From NCBI RefSeq assembly GCF_018614575.1, contig NZ_JAGGOJ010000011.1:62001-126000 (forward strand): a stretch of DNA of 64,000 nt. The letters run 5' to 3'. This document shows positions 22,660-31,136 of the stretch, one piece after another. The stretch is from Streptomyces sp. ISL-10 (GTDB lineage: Bacteria > Actinomycetota > Actinomycetes > Streptomycetales > Streptomycetaceae). Position numbers and translations under genes: made by a program. The notes under the pieces are model-generated. The model saw only the letters and a program-made list of their open reading frames with translations, was not told the DNA's origin and ran no database searches. Within the stretch, counting starts at the first letter, position 1. The number at the start of each line of letters is the position of its first letter.

Positions 22660-22696
22660 CGGTCGGTACCCAACGGCACCGAGGAGGTGCAGCGCA

Positions 22697-23356
22697 GTGA
22701 CGGAAGGCTTGAAGTGGATTGGGCAGCACACATTCGATAAACCTTCGGCTCACGGGATGCTCGGCGGGATCTCCATGACCGCGATGCGCGGGGTCCCCGT
22801 CCGTGACCTGCTGCTCAGGCTGGGCGCGGATGAGGAGGAGATAGCGCGCGGTATGCCGTACCGGAACTTCCACCCGACCCGGGACGCACCCTGCATGTAC
22901 GGCACGTCCGGTGAGTGGGCGTACGTGCTGGAGGACCGAGGGTCGTGCACCTGGTGCGAATGGTTCTTCGAGGACGAGGACAAGATGACCCCCGCGGCCG
23001 GGGTCGAGCTGATCTGCCTGAACGCGAACGTAGCGGTCAATCCGAGCTATCTCGTCTACGCGCCCGGTGACGGGAACGTGTACCTGAACAACTTCGGCGA
23101 CGATCTGACGGACCGCCCGCAGGCGGTAGAAGGCAGCAAGCTGGCCGCCCTGGGCGAGGGCCTGAAAGCCGCTGGGGCCACCTGCCCGGAGGGTTACACC
23201 ATCCCCCAGTGGCATGCCCTTCTCGACGCGCAGCCGGGGGGTCTGCACGGCGTCGTGTGGCAGGCCGTCGGCGACACCCTGGGCATCGGCATCCCCCGGG
23301 CAGAGGTGGAGCAAGGTCTCCTGCCCGCGGCCAGGCTGACCGGCCCCTATACGTAA
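22697..23356 (+). CDS. DUF6461-like soluble protein
   Basis: A 219-residue protein from GTG 22697 with GAGGAGG 9 bases upstream. GVPVRDLLLRLGADEEEIAR followed by SGEWAYVLEDRGSCTWCEWF resembles the actinobacterial DUF6461 family ('opening with a LxRLGA block, then xWAFxxE'). C-terminal residues are helical. There is no signal peptide, so it is cytoplasmic. It converges on the secreted nuclease-like gene with a shared hairpin. A toxin-immunity relation is possible but unsupported. Confidence 0.6.
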   Translation: MTEGLKWIGQHTFDKPSAHGMLGGISMTAMRGVPVRDLLLRLGADEEEIARGMPYRNFHPTRDAPCMYGTSGEWAYVLEDRGSCTWCEWFFEDEDKMTPAAGVELICLNANVAVNPSYLVYAPGDGNVYLNNFGDDLTDRPQAVEGSKLAALGEGLKAAGATCPEGYTIPQWHALLDAQPGGLHGVVWQAVGDTLGIGIPRAEVEQGLLPAARLTGPYT

Positions 23357-23358
23357 CG

Positions 23359-23397
23359 CTGCGGGGCGGCGCGGATGGGTTCCGTGCCGCCCCGCAG
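23359..23397. terminator. Bidirectional hairpin between convergent genes
   Basis: Perfect 12-bp stem CTGCGGGGCGGC / GCCGCCCCGCAG with a 15-base loop, located between the stops at 23356 and 23413. Confidence 0.65.
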
Positions 23398-23412
23398 TCG
23401 TGGGTGTGACGG

Positions 23413-25374
23413 CTACTTGAGGGTCATCTTGCAGCGCCAGGCGTCACTGTTCGCGCTGGTGCAGTTGCCGGTGATGTTGGTCTCCAGCCAGTAGGCATCC
23501 TTGTCCATCAGTCGCATGTTGTTCACGAAGCCGGCGGAGAACGCGCCCATCGATCCACGGTTCTGGCTGCCGGAGATAGCGGACCGCCCGCAGACTTCCT
23601 TGAAGGTCGTCAGGGCGCCAGGGAGGTTGCGCAGGTGGATCACTCCATCGACCTTGGTCGCGTAGGACTGGATGCACTTGGACCCGGACGACACCGGGTT
23701 CAATCCGCCTAGGTTGGCGGGCATGCCGCCGCTGTTGTACGTCGCGTTGAAGGTGAACTCGTCGCAGTCCGGAGTGTCGGTGCTGCTGTTCATCGCGTCC
23801 GCGTCGTGGTTGTTCCTCGCCCAGCTGTCTTCGTCGCAGATGACGGCGCGGTTCTTGCCGTCGCGGCCGCCGGGCAGGTAGTACAGCGGCGTGCCCGCGC
23901 TCTGCACGCCGGGGGTCTTGGGCGTGGCCTGCTGGATCAGCCAGGCGTGCGCCGCTGCCTGCGGGTTCTTGCCTGCATTGAACGTGTACGTGGGCGCGTA
24001 GGCGGGGATCACGCAGCCCGCCTTGGTGGACTGCGCCTTGGTGTCGCAGCGCACCTCGTCGAAGTCGCTGACACCGCCCAGGCTCCATTGGTACCCGATG
24101 GTCTGGATGGTCTCTTCACCGACCGGGTCGATGATGCCGTTGATCTGCACGTCCGGCTTGAACGTGTACTGCTTGTCGGCGGTGGAGTCATCCCACAGAT
24201 AGCTGGAGGTGATGTAGGCGATGTGGGTGTCCCCGGCGGTCCAGTCGGGTTTGCCCTTCCAGGCGGAGGGATCGGCTTCGACGGGGTCACAGCCGTCTTC
24301 GCACAGGTGCTGGTAGATGCCGAGCTGGATCCTGTAGAAGTCGGCGGGGATGCCGATCGGCTTGACGGTCAGCGTCTCGCTGAAGCTGTTTACCCCGTCC
24401 AGGCTGATGAGCCGCTGGAACAGGAACCAGGCGGTGGCCTGGACCTGGCCGTCCTTGCGGTAGTAGGCGGGCACCTTGCGGTTCTCACAGACGAGGGTTC
24501 GGGTGGCGCGGACCAGTGTCAGATCGTCGTCGCACCAGTCGGCCACCCCGGCAGCGCCACCGGGTTCCGGCGGGGCCAGGGTCGACGGCATCTTGGGACC
24601 CTTGTCCGCAGGCACCGGCTTACCGAAGCAAACCTGTGCCCCGTCCTTGCCGACCGGTCCGCACTGTTCCTTGCCGCCGCCGCCGCCGCTGTCGCTGTCG
24701 GGCTGAGCCGACAGCGACGAGCTGTTAACGACTAGCGGCTTCTCCGGGGAACTGCTTGGTTTCTGGATGGTCTGGTTGGGGTTCGGGCTGGTGCTGTCCC
24801 GAGCGGGAAGGGTCAGGTCGATCCCGGCCCGTACCGTGAACGTCGCCCACGGAGACCAGGTCGTCTCGTACAGGGACCCGTCGTAGGCGTTGGTGTGGAA
24901 CATGTAGGTCGTGTTGTTCTTCAGACGGCCGGCCGGGACCTTGACCTGGGCTTTCTGCCCCGAGTTCACGTAGGGGGAGACCAGCACCCCGTACTCGTTG
25001 TCGTCGGTCAGCTTGACCTTGGTGCCGGGAGTGCCGTCGGCTTTGGCCGTCCACACCTCGAACGTCAGGTTGACCTTGTCGCCGTCCGCGTCCGTCACTG
25101 TGTTGCGCAGCGTCGGCGTGATGGTGTTGACCTGCCACTTGCCGCTCGCACTCTTGAACGGCAGCCCCGCCTCGGGGGTACGGCCGGACACCGGCCGTGA
25201 CCCTGCCGCGGCCAGACCCTTTTCTTCTGGGCCGTGGACCTGGGGCGGCGCAGCCAATGGATCAGGTGCATTTGGTGAGTCAGCTGCGGAAGCCGTTCCC
25301 GGCCCGGCTAAAACTGTGAGGACGGCACCGGCTGCCATGCAGCGCAGCGCCGTCCCTATGCGTGTGCGTCTCAA
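23413..25374 (-). CDS. Large secreted protein with C-terminal NucA/NucB-type nuclease domain
   Basis: A 653-residue exported protein. The start is TTG 25374 with a GGGGGATCG leader. Residues 1-30 are a signal peptide (MAAGAVLTVLAGPGTASAAD). Residues ~75-190 look like an Fn3/carbohydrate-binding beta sandwich (VNLTFEVWTAKADGTPGTKV). A Gly/Ser/Pro linker follows. From ~residue 500 the NucA/NucB signature appears (NRAVICDEDSWARNNHDADA, DTPDCDEFTFNATYNSGG), with the Asp/Glu-rich metal site. NucA/NucB domains are non-specific DNases found in Bacillus spore nucleases and in bacterial toxins. The protein may degrade extracellular DNA or attack competitors. Confidence 0.75.
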   Translation of the reverse strand: MRRTRIGTALRCMAAGAVLTVLAGPGTASAADSPNAPDPLAAPPQVHGPEEKGLAAAGSRPVSGRTPEAGLPFKSASGKWQVNTITPTLRNTVTDADGDKVNLTFEVWTAKADGTPGTKVKLTDDNEYGVLVSPYVNSGQKAQVKVPAGRLKNNTTYMFHTNAYDGSLYETTWSPWATFTVRAGIDLTLPARDSTSPNPNQTIQKPSSSPEKPLVVNSSSLSAQPDSDSGGGGGKEQCGPVGKDGAQVCFGKPVPADKGPKMPSTLAPPEPGGAAGVADWCDDDLTLVRATRTLVCENRKVPAYYRKDGQVQATAWFLFQRLISLDGVNSFSETLTVKPIGIPADFYRIQLGIYQHLCEDGCDPVEADPSAWKGKPDWTAGDTHIAYITSSYLWDDSTADKQYTFKPDVQINGIIDPVGEETIQTIGYQWSLGGVSDFDEVRCDTKAQSTKAGCVIPAYAPTYTFNAGKNPQAAAHAWLIQQATPKTPGVQSAGTPLYYLPGGRDGKNRAVICDEDSWARNNHDADAMNSSTDTPDCDEFTFNATYNSGGMPANLGGLNPVSSGSKCIQSYATKVDGVIHLRNLPGALTTFKEVCGRSAISGSQNRGSMGAFSAGFVNNMRLMDKDAYWLETNITGNCTSANSDAWRCKMTLK

Positions 25375-25820
25375 CGATCCCCCTTAAGGGTACGTATGTT
25401 CGACACAACCCCATCACGGTCAACTCCCGTGACACAGAGGAGAATTCGCCACTTCGCACACGCTGCACTCATGCAGTCGCACGGCGAAAATGGTCCGAGT
25501 CGACCTGACTGCTGTTCACTCTGCGAGGGCGGCGGCTGAGCAAGGCCGAGGTGGCGACCGCCTTCCAGTGAGCGACTGGGGGGGCGCACCGTCCACGCGG
25601 GGCGGTTCACACGGCAGAGGAAGGAGCGGGGCGCTGCCGGGCTCAGCTCCGCCGCCTACCAGTCCGAGGGGAAGACCGCTTGGAGTGCGCGGCAACGCAC
25701 ACGGCCCCGCCGAGGCGGGGGCCGTTTGGCCTCTGACGTGTATAGCAGGAGGTCAGGATGGGTGTGGGAAGCACTGGACGCCCGGTGGCCTTCGGGTCGC
25801 CGGGTGTCCGGGGTTATCGG
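25375..25820. other. Intergenic stretch with a possible promoter and hairpin
   Basis: No gene is supported. On the - strand a TTGACC (25423-25418) is a plausible -35 for the secreted protein gene, with only a weak -10. A hairpin with ACGGCCCCGCC / GGCGGGGGCCGT arms lies at 25701-25725, followed by GTTTGG, and may end transcription. Confidence 0.35.
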
Positions 25821-26677
25821 TCAGGCTGCGTGCTCCCTCGGGTTGAGGATGACGGTGTAGCCGAGCTGGTTGAGCTCGTTGATCACGCGTGGCGCGTTGC
25901 GGGGGCGCGCTGGGTGAAGTGGATGCCGCCGAGCTCGTGGTAGGGGACGTTGTCGGTGAGCATGTGCCAGATCGCGGTGATCATCGAGTGCTCGACGGCG
26001 ACCAGGGCCCGCAGCGGGCCGCGGCGTGAGGTCAGGCGTTTGTAGCGGGCCTGCAGGCAGGTGTCCTTGGTTCGCACCGCGCCGAAGGCGGCCAGGCCGA
26101 GGGCACCCTTGAGGTAGGGGTTGCCGGGCCGGACCTTGGCGTTCTTGGGGCGGCCGGCGGACTCGTGGTGGCCAAACCCGCCCAGGAGGCGAGGGGCTTG
26201 GCGGAGGCGAACTGGGCCATGCCGCCGCCGGTCTCCGCGACGATCACCTCGGCGACCGCCCGGTTGATCCCGGGACTGGTGTCGAGCATCTCCAGGGCGG
26301 GGCGAAAGGAGGCCATCGCCTCCTCGATCCGTGCGTCCAACTGCCGGATCGCGCCGGTGAGCTGGTCGTAGTGGTCTGTCTTGCGGCAGGGCAGGTTTTT
26401 GACCTGCCGCGCGTTGACCAGGATCACGTTCAACTCGTCGGCCAGCAGGTAGTAGAAGGGCTTCCAATAGTCCGAGGTCGCCTCTGTTCACCACCGGGGT
26501 GACCTGGGCAGCGAGCAGGTGCTCGCGCAGGGCGAGCACGGCGTTCGTCGTCGCGCCCCAGGTCGTGGTCTGGTTCGTGAGCGACCCGCGCCGTTTTGTA
26601 CTCGGGGTGCGGATGCACGCCTTGGCGTCCTTCTGGCTGATGTCCACACCGGCGCAGCGTTCGTGCAGTACGTCCAT
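25821..26677 (-). pseudogene. Decayed IS110-family transposase
   Basis: The gene reads from ATG 26677 (AGVDISQKDAKACIRTP, the DEDD-type N-terminus with the first Asp). Then it continues in a different frame with NVILVNARQVKNLPCRKTDH and SPGINRAVAEVIVAETGGGM, the Tnp20 region. It then shifts again to RPKNAKVRPGNPYLKGALG and ITAIWHMLTDNVPYHELGG, ending near REHAA at 25821. At least two or three frameshifts are needed, so it is inactive. It sits inside the island between the R1/R2 repeat pairs. Confidence 0.75.
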
Positions 26678-26964
26678 GCCCAGAGCCCCCCTCAACGGCT
26701 GAGCGGTACGCCGTTCCGGGACGGGCCAGGGTGGATCAGGGATGCTGACGCACGTGCTCACAGCAACACTCCACGGTTCCCGTGGACGGCCCTCGGCACC
26801 ATGCTGACCTGCGAGCTCACCGGCAGAGACCTCGGTTTCGGCCGGAACGAACCCCGCCAGCGTCCCGGACCCGAAGCAGCCGACGTCAGGGCAGACAGAA
26901 GCACCCCCGGCGCGCGCAACGGCATCTACCACGCGCCCGGCGCGCGCCGAAGGCGCCCTGCGCT

Positions 26965-27043
26965 GCTGACCTGTGGAAAGCCGCGCGGCTCCACCCTCGA
27001 ACGAAGAGGGCGGGGCCCTTCTCATCGGCAAGGCACTCCGCTG
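26965..27043. repeat. Repeat R1, second copy
   Basis: Near-identical to 21217-21296 (GGCTCCACCCTCGAACGAAG, AGGGCGGGGCCC and CATCGGCAAGGCACTCCG cores). Confidence 0.6.
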
Positions 27044-27229
27044 CGCGCGACTTCGAGACCTCGACTTCCCCAACGCTCAACCTGCGTCGATCCAGGCGGG
27101 CATCCTCAAGTGCGTCCGCTGGTAGGGCTCTCAGTGGCAACCAGTGGACACGACGGAAGGCCCCGGAAGAGCCACCCGCCGGGCCTCGAAAGGGCACCGG
27201 AGGCGGCGTGATATCCAGGCCCGGGTACT

Positions 27230-27470
27230 CGGAGCGGGCGATCGTGAAGCGCGTGAGCGCGAAGTCCGCTCGCTGCTCCTCCGGGTACCAGTCGTTGAAG
27301 TTCTCGACCCGGACCAGTTCAAGGTTGTTTGCGGTGCAGTAATTCCGTACACACTTCACGGCCGCGTTGGCGGCATCGTCCTGACCCAGGCCGGCCAAGG
27401 TGATCACGCCGAGAAGATCGGAGTCCGGTTGCGTCTGCCAATACCTCGAATGCGGCAGCCCAGCGTGCAT
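27230..27470 (-). pseudogene. Paralogue remnant of the 21758 pseudogene
   Basis: From ATG 27470 the - strand encodes RYWQTQPDSDLLGVITLAGL, then CTANNLELVRVENFNDWYPE and QRADFALTRFTIARS, matching the second half of the frameshifted gene at 21758. Beyond ~27230 the likeness stops, and the open frame runs on into the R1-side DNA as a chance extension. It is a truncated copy whose ancestral gene family I do not recognise. Confidence 0.45.
27231..27350. repeat. Repeat R2, second copy
   Basis: 120 bases aligned without gaps to 21857-21976. Confidence 0.7.
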
Positions 27471-27526
27471 CGCTGTGTACTCTGCGTCTGGGGGCAAGGA
27501 ACCGGCCTGGTGATTGTGGGGGTGCA

Positions 27527-27943
27527 ATGGACCCGGTTGTGGTGGCGGCTGGAACGGCGCTGGTAGGGGCGATGGCCACCGACGCCTGGCAACAGGCCCG
27601 TGCGGGCGTCGTTGCGCTGTGGCGGCGTGGTCGCCTTGATCAGGAAGAGATGGTGCAGGCCGACCTGGCGCAGGCCCGGACAGAAGTGCTGGCGGCGCGC
27701 GAGGAAGGCGACGACGCGACCGAGGAGGCGCTTGCGGGGGTGTGGCGGGTGCGCATGCAGCAACTGGTGCGTGCCAACCCGGAGCTGGCGCCTGAGCTGC
27801 GGCGACTGTTAGACGAGACGCTCACGCCGCATTTGGCACCCGAGGAACGGGAACGGGTCACCTCCATCGAGTTGAAGGCCGCTGCACGTGGCCACGGCCG
27901 GGTCTACCAGGCAGGACGCGATCAGCACATCACCGAACGGTGA
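27527..27943 (+). CDS. Small helical partner of a STAND NTPase
   Basis: A 138-residue protein from ATG 27527 (GTGGGGGTGCA leader). Residues 4-22 are hydrophobic (VVVAAGTALVGAMATDAW), then a charged helical region (EEMVQADLAQARTEVLAARE). The end GRVYQAGRDQHI is a motif that also occurs near the N-terminus of the next protein (SRIYQAVGDQYI). In other actinobacteria this domain is often fused to the N-terminus of NB-ARC or related proteins; here it is separate. The stop overlaps the next GTG. Codon 95 is TTA (27809-27811), so translation should need the bldA tRNA. Probably an adaptor or effector module. Confidence 0.65.
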   Translation: MDPVVVAAGTALVGAMATDAWQQARAGVVALWRRGRLDQEEMVQADLAQARTEVLAAREEGDDATEEALAGVWRVRMQQLVRANPELAPELRRLLDETLTPHLAPEERERVTSIELKAAARGHGRVYQAGRDQHITER

Positions 27944-30564
27944 ACGGCGGGAGGGGCAGTCAGGACCAGCCGGAGGTGAGCCTGCGAGCGCGCGCCGATG
28001 ATGGCAGCCGGATCTACCAGGCGGTCGGCGACCAGTACATCTACGAAGGCCTGCCGGTAGCGCCCGCCTCAGTCACCAATACACTCCCGCGGGATACGTT
28101 TGCATTCGAGGGCCGTGACGGGGAGTTGCAGAAGCTCGTCGACGCCGTGCGCCACCCGTCGGCGTCCAGAGGGCCGCTTCCGGTTTATGCGATCGATGGA
28201 ATGCCAGGGGTTGGAAAGACTGCCTTCGCGGTCCGAGCAGCACATTTGCTGGCTGATGCCTTCCCTGACGGGACGTTGTTCGTGAACCTGCACGCCCACA
28301 GCGCAGGACAACTTCCGGTCGAGCCGGTCGACGTGCTCGGTTCGCTATTGAGCATCGCCGGGGTGGCCGCGCAGTACATCCCTGCCGGGTTGGACGCTCG
28401 TGCCGCGATGTGGCGCGACCGGCTCGCCAGCAAGCGGGTACTACTCATTCTGGATAACGCGGCTGGCCACCATCATGTCGAGCCGTTGCTCCCCGGCACC
28501 GATGACTGCCTGATCCTCGTGACCAGCCGACGGCGGCTCAGCGCCCTGGATGGGGCGGTCCCGATCTCACTCGGCACTCTCGCGCCCGACGAAGCCATTA
28601 ACTTGCTGAGCACATTGTCGGGCCGGGACGTCTCGTGCGAGGAGGCCGCCGCCGACGCCCTCGTTCGTCTCTGCGGCTGCCTTCCTTTGGCCGTCTCAAT
28701 GCTGGCCGGCAGGCTTCGTCACCATCCTTCGTGGCTGCTCGGAGACCTCATCGAGGACATGGCGGATGCGCAGACGAGGCTCGATGAACTGCGGGCGGAG
28801 GACAGCGCAGTGGCCGCTGCATTCGAACTGTCCTACCGGGACCTCCCGGACGATCGGAAGCTCTTCTTCCGACGGTTGGGATTGCATCCGGGCGAGGAGA
28901 TCGACGACTGGGCCGCAGCGGCGCTGGTGGGCGTCCCCCGTAGGCAAGCCCGCAGTCATCTGGCCGCCCTGTACGACGACCACTTGATCGACGAACTGCG
29001 CCATGGGCGCTATCACATGCACGATCTGATTCGTGACTACACCCGCGCTCTCGCCGACGCGGACGGGGAAGCCGGCAACGAAGAGGCAATGGGCCATCTG
29101 TTCGATTACTATCAGCGAACCGCCTCTCTCGCTGACCGGCAGCTGAGCCATGCCCTCCGGACGGGAATCCCGTCAATCTCCGGAGTGTCGAGCTGTCCCG
29201 ATCTGGCGACCCGCACCGAAGCGTTGAAGTGGATGGAGAGCGAACGCGCCAACCTTCTGGCCTGTGCTCAGCGCACCATCCAGCACGGTCAGCATCCGAG
29301 GGTCGTGCGATTCGCCGAGGCGATGGCCAGGTATCTCCAGCAGGCAGGCCCGTGGGACCGGGCCATCGAGATCCACCGCGCCGCGACGGCGGCAGCACAG
29401 CGCAGCGCCGACCCGCCCGAACAGGCAGGTGCCCTCATCCGACTGGCGACCGTGCAGTACCTGAGTGGTGATTATCCGCAAGCACGTGAAGCGGTGAACT
29501 GCGCGCTCGGGCTCTATCGTGATGTCAATGCTCTCTCAGGGCAGGCGTCCGCTCTCTGCCATCTGGGCATTATCCATAAGCTGACCAACGAACATGAAGT
29601 TTCCACGCAGGCCCTGGAGCGATCACTTTCGCTGTATCGCCATCTTGGCGACCAGGAGGGGCAGGCCGACGCCCTCACCCATCTCGGAATCGTGCGGTAC
29701 TGGCAGTCCGACTATCCGGGCGCATCGCAGTTGCTGGAGCAGGCGTTGAAGCTCTACCGCGATGTGGAGAATCTGCTTGGACAGGCCAATGCTTTGCATC
29801 ATCTGGGCCTCGTCCGTTGGCTTCTCGATGACTACCCGGTGGCGGCCGAGGTGCTCGAGAAGGCGATGGCTCTTCACCGTGATCTCGGCAATCGCATCGG
29901 CATGGCGGAAGCCCAGAACTGGCTGGGCGCCGTGTGGTGTACCACCGGCAGGTATGAGGCCGCCGCCGAGGCGCAATCAGAGGCCCTGACCGTCTTCCGC
30001 GAGATGGGCAGTCGGTTTAACGAGTCGGAGGCGCTTTACAACTTGGGCTTCACACTCTTGTGCGCCGAGGAATATGACGCGGCGGTGAAGTGCCTGGAAG
30101 AAGCCCTGGTCGTGTGCCGATGCGTGGACAGCCCCCTCGGCGAGGCGGATGTGCTCTATGCCCTCGGCTCCGCGCACGTCCGTACCGGCGATCCCACTCT
30201 TGCCGCCGAACTCCTTGACCAGTCGCTGACCCTGTATCGCGAGATGGAGAACAGCCTCGGGGAAGCCGCCACCCTCAACGAGATCGGGAAGTCGTTGTTC
30301 GCTTCGGGCCGGCATACCGAGGCCCTTGAACATCACGAGTCGGCACTTTCTCTGGCGCGCTCCCTCGATAGTCCGTTTGAAGAAGCCCTCGCGCTCGCCG
30401 GGATCGGTCGCCACGCCCACTACGAAGGCGAAACCGTGGTTGCGATCGATCATTTCCGGAAGGCTTGTGCGATTCTCGAGCGTATCGGCGCGGCCGAAGC
30501 CAAGAATATCGAGCGTGAACTCGCCGACCTCCTGCCCGGCCTGTATAACGAACGCGGCAAATGA
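27940..30564 (+). CDS. NB-ARC/TPR STAND NTPase
   Basis: An 874-residue signalling ATPase of the NLR-like STAND class. GMPGVGKTAFAVRAA at ~87-101 is the P-loop, KRVLLILDNAAGHHH at ~166 is Walker B, ILVTSRRRLSALDGA the sensor, GCLPLAVSML the GLPL-like motif (~246), and MHDLIRDYTRALAD (~359) the MHD motif. From ~465 to ~855 there are about ten tetratricopeptide repeats (GQASALCHLGIIHKLTNEHE, GQADALTHLGIVRYWQSDYP). No enzymatic effector domain is fused; the first ~50 residues contain only SRIYQAVGDQYI. GTG 27940 overlaps the upstream stop. Sensing through TPRs and signalling via the upstream protein is inferred. Confidence 0.85.
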   Translation: MNGGRGSQDQPEVSLRARADDGSRIYQAVGDQYIYEGLPVAPASVTNTLPRDTFAFEGRDGELQKLVDAVRHPSASRGPLPVYAIDGMPGVGKTAFAVRAAHLLADAFPDGTLFVNLHAHSAGQLPVEPVDVLGSLLSIAGVAAQYIPAGLDARAAMWRDRLASKRVLLILDNAAGHHHVEPLLPGTDDCLILVTSRRRLSALDGAVPISLGTLAPDEAINLLSTLSGRDVSCEEAAADALVRLCGCLPLAVSMLAGRLRHHPSWLLGDLIEDMADAQTRLDELRAEDSAVAAAFELSYRDLPDDRKLFFRRLGLHPGEEIDDWAAAALVGVPRRQARSHLAALYDDHLIDELRHGRYHMHDLIRDYTRALADADGEAGNEEAMGHLFDYYQRTASLADRQLSHALRTGIPSISGVSSCPDLATRTEALKWMESERANLLACAQRTIQHGQHPRVVRFAEAMARYLQQAGPWDRAIEIHRAATAAAQRSADPPEQAGALIRLATVQYLSGDYPQAREAVNCALGLYRDVNALSGQASALCHLGIIHKLTNEHEVSTQALERSLSLYRHLGDQEGQADALTHLGIVRYWQSDYPGASQLLEQALKLYRDVENLLGQANALHHLGLVRWLLDDYPVAAEVLEKAMALHRDLGNRIGMAEAQNWLGAVWCTTGRYEAAAEAQSEALTVFREMGSRFNESEALYNLGFTLLCAEEYDAAVKCLEEALVVCRCVDSPLGEADVLYALGSAHVRTGDPTLAAELLDQSLTLYREMENSLGEAATLNEIGKSLFASGRHTEALEHHESALSLARSLDSPFEEALALAGIGRHAHYEGETVVAIDHFRKACAILERIGAAEAKNIERELADLLPGLYNERGK

Positions 30565-30586
30565 TCCAATTATGTTCTACTGGAGT

Positions 30587-30755
30587 TCAACTGTCCGACG
30601 CGGCTGTCACGTGGATGGCGACCTTTGTGCCATCGATCAGCCACACGTCCAGCGAGGCATCCGTGCCGTACCGGCGCCACGACGCGACCACTCGCTCAAG
30701 GCGCCGCCCGACCAGGTAGTCAGGACGTCCACCGATCCCGTACAACGGGCACCCG
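30587..30755 (-). pseudogene. C-terminal remnant of an unknown gene
   Basis: The - strand ends with LYGIGGRPDYLVGRRLERVV then TDASLDVWLIDGTKVAIHVT, which looks like genuine protein, but there is no start and the upstream part is interrupted by transposase-like sequence. It is read as a truncated gene end. Family unknown. Confidence 0.3.
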
Positions 30756-30840
30756 CTCTCGCTCCCGCGCCACGTGCTACCGCCGGCTCCGGCCGACACC
30801 ACCGTGCAGAGCACGTGCCCCGCAGGTGCAGCCGTCGGCC

Positions 30841-31020
30841 CTGACGGCCGAAGCGCGGGCTGCGGTACTGGAGTTGATGAACGGCGACGAGTACGCCGCG
30901 CCCGCGTAGATCCGGGCCCGCGAGCTGGATGCCGGGCGCTATCACTGCTCTGTCTCGACGATGTACCGGATCCTGCACGAGCAGAGCCAGACGGCGAGCG
31001 CCGACGGCAGGCCATCCATC
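30841..31020 (+). pseudogene. IS3/IS481-like transposase fragment
   Basis: LTAEARAAVLELMNGDEYAA, an in-frame TAG at 30907, then RARELDAGRYHCSVSTMYRI and LHEQSQTASADGRPSIPP. This matches the HTH-to-catalytic linker region of IS3/IS481-type transposases, where the residues at the stop are normally 'P-A-Q-I-W'. Both ends are missing, so it is a relic. Confidence 0.6.
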
Positions 31021-31136
31021 CCGCCAGGTCGGCCAGCGGGAGCGGCCCCCGGGCGGGGGCTGCCAGGTCCACTCGGGTGTGCCGAGCCAGGATCGTCCAT
31101 CATGTTGTGCTGGTGCGGTCCGCGCGGCCGGGGAGG

